A DNA stretch of 14,177 nt, taken from NCBI GenBank assembly GCA_012514865.1, contig JAAYZO010000854.1, forward strand, positions 1 to 14,177. Direction: 5' to 3'. A program made the position numbers and the translations under genes. The notes under the pieces are model-generated. The model saw only the letters and a program-made list of their open reading frames with translations, searched no databases and had not been told where the DNA came from. This DNA comes from Lentisphaerota bacterium (GTDB lineage Bacteria > Verrucomicrobiota > Lentisphaeria > Oligosphaerales > JAFGRS01). How positions within the stretch are numbered: position 1 is the stretch's first letter; each line of letters opens with the position of its first letter. Shown here piece by piece: positions 6,059 through 12,774 of this stretch.

Positions 6059-7753
6059 TCAGACGCGGAACAGCGCCCCGAGGCGCTTGCCAAGCAGGCA
6101 CGACGCGGTCAGCAGCGAGGCCCCGAGGAAGACCATGGTCCAGACGCCGAGGGCCGCCGCCAGGGTCTGGCCCTGGCCCAGGAGCATGCTCAGCTCGAAG
6201 ATCGCCTTGGTGATCGGGAAGTACAGCGAGCGCTGCGCCAGGAGGAGCGAGTCGGAGACCTCGAGCATGGCGAAGCTGAAGGCGAGGATGCCGCCGGCGA
6301 TGAGGTTGGCTGCGATCAGCGGCACCGTGATCCGGCGGAAGCGCGTCCAGGGCCCGGCGCCGACGCTGGCGGCGGCCTCCTCGTAGCTGACGCTGGTCTG
6401 CTGCAGGCCGGCCGCCGCGGCGCGGACGACGTAGGGCAGGCGGCGTATGGCGTAGGCCACCACCAGGAGCACGGTCGGATTCTCGACCGGATCGAGCGGC
6501 GCGAAGAGCCGCCCGGGCTGCGACATGACCAGGAAGCCGAAGGCCAGGACCAGGCCGGGCACCGCCAGGGGAAGCATGCTGACGCCGTCCAGCAGCCAGG
6601 CCAGGCGGCCCTTGCCGCGCACCACCACCACCGCAATCAGCACCCCGAAGGCCATCGCCACCAGCACCGCCACGCTGGCGTAGCGCACGCTGTTCAGAAT
6701 ACTCGGGACGGTCAGGTTGTGGCCCAGCGCCGCGTCGAAGTGCTCCAGGGTCGCCCCCGACGGCAGGACGCTGCGGTACCACGACCGGCTCAGCGACAGC
6801 CCGATCACGCCCAGGTGCGGCAGCACCCCGAAACCGGCGAAGAGGCCGAAGAACAGGCTCGCGGCCAGGGCCCGCACGCCGCCGAGGCGGTGGCAGCGCG
6901 CCGCGATACCGGCCTTGGCCGTCATCGCGTACGCCTGACGGCCAAAGGCGAGCTTGGCGATGAGGTACAGGATCGACGCCGCTGTCAGCATGACGATGAC
7001 CAGAGCGTAGGGCACCGGGTTGTCGCCGATCTCGTTGACGCCGCTGTAGACCTGCACCGCCGTCATGCGCTCGTAGTGGAACATCAGCGGCGTGCCCAGC
7101 TCGGTGAACGACCAGATGAAGACGATCGTCCCGCCGGCGAAGACGCCGGGCATGATCAGCGGCAGAGTGATCCGCCAGAAACGCCGCCAGCCCACACAGC
7201 CGCAGTCGGCCGACGCCTCCAGCAGGAGCGGGTCGACATTGGCGAAGGCCGCCGCCGCGTTCAGATACAGGATCGGGTAGAGGTGCAGGGCCTCCATCAC
7301 CACCACGCCCCAGAAGCCCCCGCCAAACCAGTCGACGAAGGCTCCCGGCGCCAGGATGCCGAGATGACGCAGGAGGGCATTCACCGCGCCCTGCGCCCCG
7401 AAGATGCTCTGCATGCCCAGCACCCCGACGAAGGGCGGCAGAATCAGCGGCAGGAGCAGCGCCCCGCTGAGCAGGCGCTTTCCGGGGAAGTCGAAGCGGT
7501 CCGAAGCCCAGGCCAGCGGCAGCGCGAAGGCCATCGTCACCAGGGTCGTGCCCAGAGCGACGAGGAAGGAGTTACGCAGGCCCTCCAGGTAGAGCGGATT
7601 GCGGAAGACCTCGCCGAGGTAGACCAGGGTGAAACGGCCCTCGGTGTCGGTCAGACCGCCGCGCAGGACCTGCGCGATCGGCAGAAACAGGAAGAGCAGG
7701 AAGAAGGCGGCGATCAGGACTGCCGCTGTCGCGTGGAAGAGCCGTCGTGGCAT
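6059..7753 (-). CDS. Fused two-domain ABC transporter permease (FbpB/SfuB type)
   Basis: 564 residues, very hydrophobic, about twelve membrane segments in two homologous halves. The first spans residues about 1-275 and the second about 290-564. Each half carries the cytoplasmic EAA loop that contacts the ATPase: EASADCGCVGWRRFWRI with LPLI at 179-200 and EEAAASVGAGPWTRFRRI with VPLI at 458-480. This fused layout and length match permeases for ferric iron (FbpB/SfuB) and related small-substrate importers (thiamine, 2-aminoethylphosphonate). The substrate cannot be chosen from sequence alone. The ATG at 7753 is preferred: GGAG lies 4 nt and GGGAG 11 nt upstream, and it begins directly with the first membrane helix. 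The 98 codons before it are Arg/Gly-rich and not gene-like. No binding protein or ATPase is adjacent: downstream is the unknown exported protein, upstream a divergent operon. Confidence 0.9.
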   Translation of the reverse strand: MPRRLFHATAAVLIAAFFLLFLFLPIAQVLRGGLTDTEGRFTLVYLGEVFRNPLYLEGLRNSFLVALGTTLVTMAFALPLAWASDRFDFPGKRLLSGALLLPLILPPFVGVLGMQSIFGAQGAVNALLRHLGILAPGAFVDWFGGGFWGVVVMEALHLYPILYLNAAAAFANVDPLLLEASADCGCVGWRRFWRITLPLIMPGVFAGGTIVFIWSFTELGTPLMFHYERMTAVQVYSGVNEIGDNPVPYALVIVMLTAASILYLIAKLAFGRQAYAMTAKAGIAARCHRLGGVRALAASLFFGLFAGFGVLPHLGVIGLSLSRSWYRSVLPSGATLEHFDAALGHNLTVPSILNSVRYASVAVLVAMAFGVLIAVVVVRGKGRLAWLLDGVSMLPLAVPGLVLAFGFLVMSQPGRLFAPLDPVENPTVLLVVAYAIRRLPYVVRAAAAGLQQTSVSYEEAAASVGAGPWTRFRRITVPLIAANLIAGGILAFSFAMLEVSDSLLLAQRSLYFPITKAIFELSMLLGQGQTLAAALGVWTMVFLGASLLTASCLLGKRLGALFRV

Positions 7754-8070
7754 AGCGCTCCAGACTCCCGGGATGGCCTGCGGACGCCGCACCGCGGTCA
7801 CACGCCCGCACGGCACGACGACCGCTCCGCCCGGCCGCCGAGGCCAACCGAACCGGCGGCGGCGAGCCCGACCCCCGCTTGGGTTGTCATCACTGCCCGA
7901 ACGAGTACTGTACCCGTTGACCGGTCGAACGCCAGCACACCGCCGGCCGCCACCTGGCCGCGCGGCGCTGCGGTCGAGGCGCACCGGTGGGGCCGTCCCG
8001 CGCTCGCCTGCCGAACCGGGCCGGCCACCGCCATGGCGGTCACGCAACCTAGCTCAGGACGGCACCCGCA
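7754..8070. other. Divergent intergenic region
   Basis: The region separates the permease (-) from the phosphoesterase operon (+) and should carry promoters for both. On the + strand a candidate promoter is at 7884-7911. An 8-bp perfect palindrome GACCGGTC lies at 7919-7926, right after it, where an operator could sit. I could not pick a good promoter for the - strand gene. No small gene or RNA was recognised. Confidence 0.5.
7884..7911 (+). promoter_or_regulatory. Candidate promoter for the phosphoesterase operon
   Basis: TTGTCA (7884-7889, 5 of 6 to TTGACA), a 16-nt spacer and TACTGT (7906-7911). The start point would be near 7918, inside or next to the palindrome GACCGGTC (7919-7926), with a leader of about 150 nt before the ATG at 8071. 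The -10 and its neighbours (AGTACTGTA) match those of the candidate promoter at 3274-3303. Confidence 0.33.
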
Positions 8071-8805
8071 ATGACCAAAGTCGGCTTTCTCAGCGACATC
8101 CATGGCAACATCGCCGCCCTGCAGGCCGTCCTCAGCAAGCTGGACGACGAGGCCTGCGACCTGGTGATCTGCCTCGGCGACCTGGTCGGCTATGGACCCA
8201 ATCCCACCGAGTGCGTCCAGGCCATACGGGCTCGTGAGATACCGACCGTGCTCGGCAATCACGACCAGTACGTGACCATGCTCCTGAACCCCCGCATGGA
8301 GAAGCTCCGCGAGGACGTCCGCATCTCGGTGGAGTGGACGCAGAGCCAGTTGCCGATGGACGACCTGAAGTGGCTGGCGCAGTTGCCCTTGCGACTCGAT
8401 GCCGAGGACTTCAGCGTCGTGCACGGCGCCTTCGGGCCGAAGCCATGGGTCTACTGCGCCAGCGAGAAGGCCCTCGCCCACAACTTCGCCCACCAGGACG
8501 TCGCCCTCGGCTTCTGCGGCCATAGCCACGTGCCGATCATCGCCTTGGACCGCGGCGAGGCGCCGCCGGCCCTCGACTACCTGCATACCATGCCCCTGCC
8601 GACGGCGCCGAAGGTGATGATCAATATCGGCAGCGTCGGCCAGCCGCGCGACCGCGACCCGCGCGCCAGTTGCGTCGTCTACGAACTGGAGTCGCGCCAT
8701 GTGGCCCTCTTCCGGGTGCCCTACGACATCGAAGACACCCAGGCCCGCATCCGCGCCGCCGGCCTGCCTGAGGCCTTCGCGACCCGCCTGGCCGAAGGCC
8801 GCTGA
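8071..8805 (+). CDS. YfcE-type calcineurin-like metallophosphoesterase
   Basis: 244 residues, cytoplasmic, no signal peptide or membrane helix. All metal-binding motifs are present in order: D9-x-H11 in SDIHGN, D37 in GDLVGYGP, GNHD with N63 and H64, H118 in VVHGAF, H151-x-H153 in GHSHVP, then NIGSVGQPRDRDPRAS near 185-200. Length is normal for the family. Members are metal-dependent phosphodiesterases or phosphatases, mostly without a known natural substrate. It is a stand-alone paralogue of the catalytic half of the membrane-anchored protein at 696-2159. AGGA lies 11 nt before the ATG. It heads a + strand group with the next phosphoesterase (48 nt away) and the RNA methyltransferase. Confidence 0.92.
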   Translation: MTKVGFLSDIHGNIAALQAVLSKLDDEACDLVICLGDLVGYGPNPTECVQAIRAREIPTVLGNHDQYVTMLLNPRMEKLREDVRISVEWTQSQLPMDDLKWLAQLPLRLDAEDFSVVHGAFGPKPWVYCASEKALAHNFAHQDVALGFCGHSHVPIIALDRGEAPPALDYLHTMPLPTAPKVMINIGSVGQPRDRDPRASCVVYELESRHVALFRVPYDIEDTQARIRAAGLPEAFATRLAEGR

Positions 8806-8853
8806 GGAGACCGACGCCGCCGCGACAGGACGAGCGCCGCGGCCGCGCGTGAC

Positions 8854-9720
8854 ATGAGGACGGCCTGGCCTATCATCTCCTACGACCGCCACTGGCGCCG
8901 GCACTGCCTGCGCGGGACCTGCCAGCGCCTGCCGCCCGACCTGTGCCTGCGGCGCTTCGACCTCTGCCTGCCCGGCCTCGGACCGGAGCCCTTCACCCTG
9001 GCCTTCTTCTCGGACCTGCATTGGGATGGCCAGCCCGCGGCACGCCTCCGCCGGCTGGTCGAGGCCGTCAATGCCGCGGCGGCGGACCTGGTGCTCTTCG
9101 GTGGCGACCTGGCGGCCTACCTGGTCGATGTCCCGTCGGCGTTGGCGCAGCTCGGCGGCCTGCGGGCGCGCCGGGCCTGCCTGGCGGTGCGCGGCAACCG
9201 CGAGAGCGCCTGTGCCTGGCTCGGCCCCTCGTTCTGGCGCGAGCGCTATGCGGAGGTCGGCTTCCGCTACCTCCATAACGAGCTCTGGGAGGACCCCGCC
9301 GACCCGGCTGCGCCGGTGCTCGTCGGCGTCGACGACCAGCGCCATGGCGACCCCGACTTTCAGCCCGCGGCACAGGCCGCCGCCGCCGGGCGGACCGTCG
9401 TCACCCTGACCCATAACCCCGATGCCGTCGGACACCGCGACGGGGCCTTCCTCGGACACCTCGTGCTCAGCGCTCATACCCACGGCGGCCAGTACCGCCT
9501 GCCCGGCCTGGGGGCGCTGTTCACCTCGTCGCGCTTCTGGCGACAATTCGACCGCGGCTGGCGGTGCCACCGTCAGGGCGCTCTGCTCTACGTCACCACC
9601 GGCGCCGGCGAGACCGGCAGCGGCCTCCTGCGCCGGCGCCTGTGCTGTCCGCCGGAGGTGGTCCTGATCAGCCTGCGCGGCAGCGCCAGTGCCGCCGCGA
9701 GACCGTCGAGAGAGCCATGA
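8854..9720 (+). CDS. YkuE/LpxG-like metallophosphoesterase with GNRE motif
   Basis: 288 residues of a second phosphoesterase branch. Motifs: D54-L-H56 in FFSDLHWDG, D85 in GGDLAAYL, N115 in GNRE (114-117), H187 in LTHNPD, and H208-x-H210 in SAHTHGGQYRLPGLG. The H-T-H-G-G-Q block followed by a hydrophobic loop is typical of YkuE/LpxG-type proteins, which act at or near membranes (LpxG cleaves UDP-2,3-diacylglucosamine in chlamydiae). The third motif has Arg116 (codon CGC) where most relatives have His. LpxH enzymes naturally have GNRD at this place, so activity is not ruled out. The N-terminus lacks a membrane helix. No good ribosome site precedes the ATG at 8854. The stop overlaps the next start in ATGA, so translation of the two is probably coupled. 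Substrate unknown. Confidence 0.86.
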   Translation: MRTAWPIISYDRHWRRHCLRGTCQRLPPDLCLRRFDLCLPGLGPEPFTLAFFSDLHWDGQPAARLRRLVEAVNAAAADLVLFGGDLAAYLVDVPSALAQLGGLRARRACLAVRGNRESACAWLGPSFWRERYAEVGFRYLHNELWEDPADPAAPVLVGVDDQRHGDPDFQPAAQAAAAGRTVVTLTHNPDAVGHRDGAFLGHLVLSAHTHGGQYRLPGLGALFTSSRFWRQFDRGWRCHRQGALLYVTTGAGETGSGLLRRRLCCPPEVVLISLRGSASAAARPSREP

Positions 9721-11147
9721 ACAGCCTACCGCCTGCCCGTCTTCGCAGCCAGGCCACCGCCTGCGCCACCGCCTGTGCCGGGGTCCTCTGGGAGGCCCTC
9801 GCCCGTGGCCGTCCGGCCGACCGCGCCCTGGCTGCCACCCTGCGCGAGAACCGCCAGCTCGGCGCCCGCGACCGCCGGCTGCTCAGCGAGACCGCCTTCG
9901 CGGTCCTGCGCTGGTGGGGCTGGATCGCGCCCCTCGCACCCGCGCCCCTGCGCGCGGCGAGCGCTGCGGCGAGCGCCGGTGCTGCCGCCGGCGAGGCGTC
10001 GGCTGAGGCGCCGGCTGAGGCGCCGCCGGCACTGCGCGCCGCCGCCTGGGCGCCCCTCCTGGGCGCCGCCTGGGTCCTCGAGGGCGGCGAGCTGCCGCCG
10101 GCCGCCGCGCTGTGGGTCCAGCAGGCCTGGCCCGGCACTGCCATCGCTACCGCTGACGAGGCTACGACCCCGGCACAGCGCCGGGCCCTCCTGACGCCGG
10201 TGCTGCCCGCCGGCACGCCCCTCCCCGAGGTCGCGGCGCTGCTGCCCGAATGGGCTCTGCCGGAGATGGACTGCCCGCGGCCGCTCGACGAGCTCATCGC
10301 CTGGCAGCAGCGCCGCCCGCCGGTGTGGCTGCGAGCCCAGACGACGGATGGCCCCGGCCTCCTGAATGAGCTGCGCGCGGCCGGCCTCGAGGTCGAGGCG
10401 GACCCGCGCCTGCCCAGCGCCCTGCACATGCCGCCGCCACGGGTCAACCTGCGCACCCTCGAGGCCTTCTGCGAGGGCCGTTTCGAGGTCCAGGACCTCG
10501 CCTCGCAGCTCATCGGCTGGGTCTGCGCGCCGCGGCCCGGCCAGCGCTGGTGGGACGCCTGCGCCGGCGCCGGCGGCAAGACCCTCCACCTGGCGGACCT
10601 CATGCAGCGCCGCGGCGCCGTGACCGCGTCGGATATCCGCCTCTACAAGCTCGAGGACCTGCGCCGGCGCGCCCGGCGGGCCGGCTTTCCGAACATCCGT
10701 ACGCGCGAGTGGAAGGGCAAGGCTCTCCCGGAACGCCGCGGCAATTTCGACGGCGTCCTGGTCGACGCGCCGTGCTCGTGCTCGGGGACCTGGCGGCGCA
10801 ACCCCGACGGGCGCTGGACGACGCGGTCGGCCGACCTGGCCGAGTTCGCCGAGCTGCAGCTCCGACTGCTCACCCACGCCGCCACGGCCGTGCGGCCGGG
10901 CGGCGTCCTGGTCTACGCCACCTGCTCGATGTTCCGCCGTGAGAATCGCCAGGTCGTGGAGGCCTTCCTCGCCGCCGAGAGCGGCTTCGCCCTGGAGCCG
11001 TTCGAGCACCCGCTCGGCGGCGGCCGCACCGACGGCACCCTGCAGACCTGGCCCTGGGACGGCGACTGCGACGCGATGTTCGTCGCCCGCTTCCGCTCCA
11101 CGGCATGCCGTGCTCCACGGCATGCCGTGCTTCACGGCGTGCCGTGA
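9717..11147 (+). CDS. RsmB/NOP-family rRNA (cytosine-C5) methyltransferase
   Basis: 476 residues. Residues 1-70 look like the NusB-like RNA-binding part of RsmB (DRALAATLRENRQLGARDRRLLSE). A low-complexity Ala/Glu/Pro linker (about 80-110) follows, then a helical middle part. The methyltransferase domain (about 255-460) has FEVQDLASQLIG, the SAM-binding DACAGAGGK (280-288), D306, the motif IV cysteine C353 in DAPCSCSGTWRRNPD and the motif VI cysteine C403 in YATCSM. These are the two cysteines of RNA m5C methyltransferases, which use SAM to methylate cytosine in rRNA; the exact base is not deducible. The ATG at 9717 overlaps the upstream stop (ATGA). The natural C-terminus is probably near MFVARFR (454-460): the last 16 residues are translated from the palindromic repeats that follow, and the stop codon (11145-11147) lies inside one of them. 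Confidence 0.9.
   Translation: MNSLPPARLRSQATACATACAGVLWEALARGRPADRALAATLRENRQLGARDRRLLSETAFAVLRWWGWIAPLAPAPLRAASAAASAGAAAGEASAEAPAEAPPALRAAAWAPLLGAAWVLEGGELPPAAALWVQQAWPGTAIATADEATTPAQRRALLTPVLPAGTPLPEVAALLPEWALPEMDCPRPLDELIAWQQRRPPVWLRAQTTDGPGLLNELRAAGLEVEADPRLPSALHMPPPRVNLRTLEAFCEGRFEVQDLASQLIGWVCAPRPGQRWWDACAGAGGKTLHLADLMQRRGAVTASDIRLYKLEDLRRRARRAGFPNIRTREWKGKALPERRGNFDGVLVDAPCSCSGTWRRNPDGRWTTRSADLAEFAELQLRLLTHAATAVRPGGVLVYATCSMFRRENRQVVEAFLAAESGFALEPFEHPLGGGRTDGTLQTWPWDGDCDAMFVARFRSTACRAPRHAVLHGVP
10001..10024 (+). repeat. 12-bp in-frame tandem duplication
   Basis: GGCTGAGGCGCC is present twice back to back (10001-10012 and 10013-10024). It lies in the Ala/Glu/Pro linker of the methyltransferase and encodes a repeated A-E-A-P. 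It looks like a recent slippage event in a tolerant linker. Confidence 0.8.
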
Positions 11148-11216
11148 AGCTACTGAAAGCGCGCGTGGCGTGCCGTGCTTCACGGCGTGCCGTGAAGCTA
11201 CTGAGCGCGCGCGTGG
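11119..11216. repeat. 48-bp tandem repeat, two copies
   Basis: Segments 11119-11168 and 11167-11216 match at 47 of 50 positions with a 48-bp offset. Differences are A/G at the fourth base and AA versus GC at bases 39-40. Each unit contains one 22-bp palindrome, then CTACTGA and a GC-alternating stretch ending GCGTGG. This is a local duplication within the palindrome cluster. Confidence 0.85.
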
Positions 11217-11248
11217 CCACGCGAGGTGGCGCGGCTCCCCTTCCGTAG

Positions 11249-11268
11249 CATCACGGCATGCCGTGATG
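11249..11268. terminator. Possible bidirectional transcription stop hairpin
   Basis: The perfect 20-bp palindrome CATCACGGCATGCCGTGATG lies 13 nt past the ffh stop codon and about 100 nt past the methyltransferase stop, between convergent genes. The position suits a bidirectional terminator. There is no T-run on either strand and no natural loop, so this is a positional inference only. Confidence 0.3.
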
Positions 11269-11280
11269 TCTGCCGTGATG

Positions 11281-12744
11281 TCAGCGGCCGCGCTTGCGCT
11301 GCGCCGGGCTGATGCGCTTCTTGCGCGGGCCCTTCTTGGCCTTGGTCGCCGAGTTGCCCATGAGGCGCGGCATGCCGGGCAGGTTGGCGCCCAGGGCCGG
11401 CCCGCCGAGGGCGCCGCCGAGGAGGGTATTCAGGCCGCCGGCCATGCCGGCGTTGCCCATGCGTCCGAGGCGCGCCATCAGGGTGCGCATGGTCCCGAAC
11501 TGCTTGATGAGCTGGTTGACCTCGTTGACATCGACGCCGCTGCCGCGGGCGATGCGCTGGCGTCGGCTCAGGCCGATGATCTCGGGCTGGCGGCGTTCCT
11601 GGGGTGTCATCGAGGCGATGATGCCCTCGATGCGCCCGAACTCGCCCTCGTCGACCTCCATCGAGTCGGCCATGCTGCCGGCCCCGGGCAGCATCTTCAT
11701 CATCGACATGATGCCGCCCATCTTGCGGATCTTGTTGAGCTGCCCGACGAAGTCCTCGAAGTTGAAGGTGGCCTCGCGCAGCTTGGTCTGGAGCTGCGCC
11801 GCCTCGTCGGCCTGAAACTGCTCGGCCGCCTTCTCCACCAGGCTGACCACGTCGCCCATGCCGAGGATGCGGCCGGCCATGCGGTCCGGATGGAAGGGCT
11901 CCAGGTCCTGCGGGCGCTCGCCGACACCGACGAAGGTGATCGGCTTGCCGGTGACCTTGCGCATCGACACCGCGGCGCCGCCGCGGGCATCGCCGTCGAG
12001 CTTGGTCAGGATGATGCCGGTGATGCCGAGGGCCTCGTCGAAGTGCTGCGCCACCGAGACGGCCTCCTGGCCGAGGGCGGCGTCGCCGACGAGGAGGATC
12101 TCGCGGGGCTGCAGGCGGCGCTTGACCTCGACCAGCTCCTGGACCAGCTCGGCGTCGATCTCCAGCCGGCCGGCGGTGTCGAGGAGGACCACGTCGCAGC
12201 CATCCTGGATGGCCTGCTTGCGGGCCGCCTGGGCCACCTGGGCGACATCCTTGGCCTGGCGGTCAACGTAGACCGGCACGCCGAGGTCGCGGCCGAGGAT
12301 CTCGAGCTGGTCCATGGCCGCCGGGCGGTGCAGGTCGCAGGCGCACAGCATCGGCTTGCGGCCGACCTTGTCGCGGAGGTACAGCGCCAGCTTCGCCGCC
12401 GTGGTCGTCTTGCCGGAGCCGTGCAGGCCGCAGAGCATGACCACGGCCGGCTTGCCCTCGAGATCCAGGGTGGCGGTGCTGGCGCCGAGCAGGGCGACCA
12501 GGTGGTCATGGACAATCTTGACCGCCTGCTGGCCTGGCGTGACGCTCTTCATCACCGCCTCGCCGAGGCACTCCTGCCGGACCTCGGCGACGAAGTCCTT
12601 GGCGACGTGGTAATTCACATCGGCATCGAGCAGCGCCCGCCGGATCTCCAGCATGGCGTCGCTGATGTTCGTCTCGGTCAGGCGGCCGCGCCCGACCAGG
12701 CCCCGGAAGGCCGTCTTGAATCGGCCGGTCAGTCTCTCGAACAT
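11281..12744 (-). CDS. ffh: Signal recognition particle GTPase Ffh
   Basis: 487 residues, slightly longer than usual. N domain 1-95 (MFERLTGRFKTAFRGLVGRG, EIRRALLDADVN). The G domain has the P-loop GLHGSGKTT (106-114), DLHRPAAMDQL (137-147), DTAGRL (189-194), GDAALGQEAV (220-229), TKLDGDARGG (247-256) and GVGE near 275. The Met-rich M domain starts near 320 (LNKIRKMGGIMSMMKMLPGAG) and contains the RNA-binding RRQRIARGSGVDVNEVNQLI (394-413). It ends in a Gly/Met stretch and a very basic tail. Ffh binds 4.5S RNA and signal sequences of nascent membrane proteins and delivers ribosomes to FtsY. Residue 108 is His where nearly all Ffh have Gln (GLQGSGKTT). The ribosome site is weak (GAGG 13 nt upstream). 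The gene follows the galactokinase-like gene with 30 nt between them, probably one transcript. No 4.5S RNA gene was seen in the window. Confidence 0.97.
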   Translation of the reverse strand: MFERLTGRFKTAFRGLVGRGRLTETNISDAMLEIRRALLDADVNYHVAKDFVAEVRQECLGEAVMKSVTPGQQAVKIVHDHLVALLGASTATLDLEGKPAVVMLCGLHGSGKTTTAAKLALYLRDKVGRKPMLCACDLHRPAAMDQLEILGRDLGVPVYVDRQAKDVAQVAQAARKQAIQDGCDVVLLDTAGRLEIDAELVQELVEVKRRLQPREILLVGDAALGQEAVSVAQHFDEALGITGIILTKLDGDARGGAAVSMRKVTGKPITFVGVGERPQDLEPFHPDRMAGRILGMGDVVSLVEKAAEQFQADEAAQLQTKLREATFNFEDFVGQLNKIRKMGGIMSMMKMLPGAGSMADSMEVDEGEFGRIEGIIASMTPQERRQPEIIGLSRRQRIARGSGVDVNEVNQLIKQFGTMRTLMARLGRMGNAGMAGGLNTLLGGALGGPALGANLPGMPRLMGNSATKAKKGPRKKRISPAQRKRGR

Positions 12745-12774
12745 AGCGCTTGCGATTCCTCTGCTGCAACGCCG

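Larger units (their letters stand above)
11099..11280. repeat. Cluster of palindromes with core CACGGC(A/G)TGCCGTG
   Basis: Five palindromes and one half-copy share one core. CACGGCATGCCGTG occurs at 11099-11112 and 11116-11129. A 22-bp form with arms GCTTCACGGC and GCCGTGAAGC around GT occurs at 11129-11150 and 11177-11198. CATCACGGCATGCCGTGATG is perfect at 11249-11268, and a half arm TGCCGTGATG is at 11271-11280, touching the ffh stop. Outside the core the flanking bases differ between copies but remain paired (CTT/AAG in one type, AT/AT in the other), which points to selection on, or copying of, the palindromic form. The cluster fills the junction between the convergent methyltransferase and ffh genes and enters the end of the former. 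Confidence 0.85.

Noticed and set aside
6050..8074. 674-codon + strand open frame
   Set aside because: Antisense to the permease, which has clear membrane segments and EAA loops; the shadow is Gln/Arg/Asp-rich nonsense.
7798..9570. 590-codon - strand open frame
   Set aside because: Antisense to two phosphoesterases with all catalytic motifs in place.
8854..9720. Third phosphoesterase as a dead enzyme because of GNRE
   Set aside because: LpxH enzymes are active with GNRD at this position and all other metal ligands are kept here.
1..9720. HD hydrolase plus phosphoesterases as an anti-phage nucleotide-signalling system
   Set aside because: There is no cyclase, synthase, effector or toxin nearby, the genes are on different strands, and all neighbours are housekeeping types.
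9726..11183. 485-codon - strand open frame
   Set aside because: Antisense to the methyltransferase and running through the palindromes; no recognisable domain.
11099..11280. Palindrome cluster as CRISPR or integron attC array
   Set aside because: There are no unique spacers of regular length, no cas genes and no integrase. The units are tandem copies of one another.
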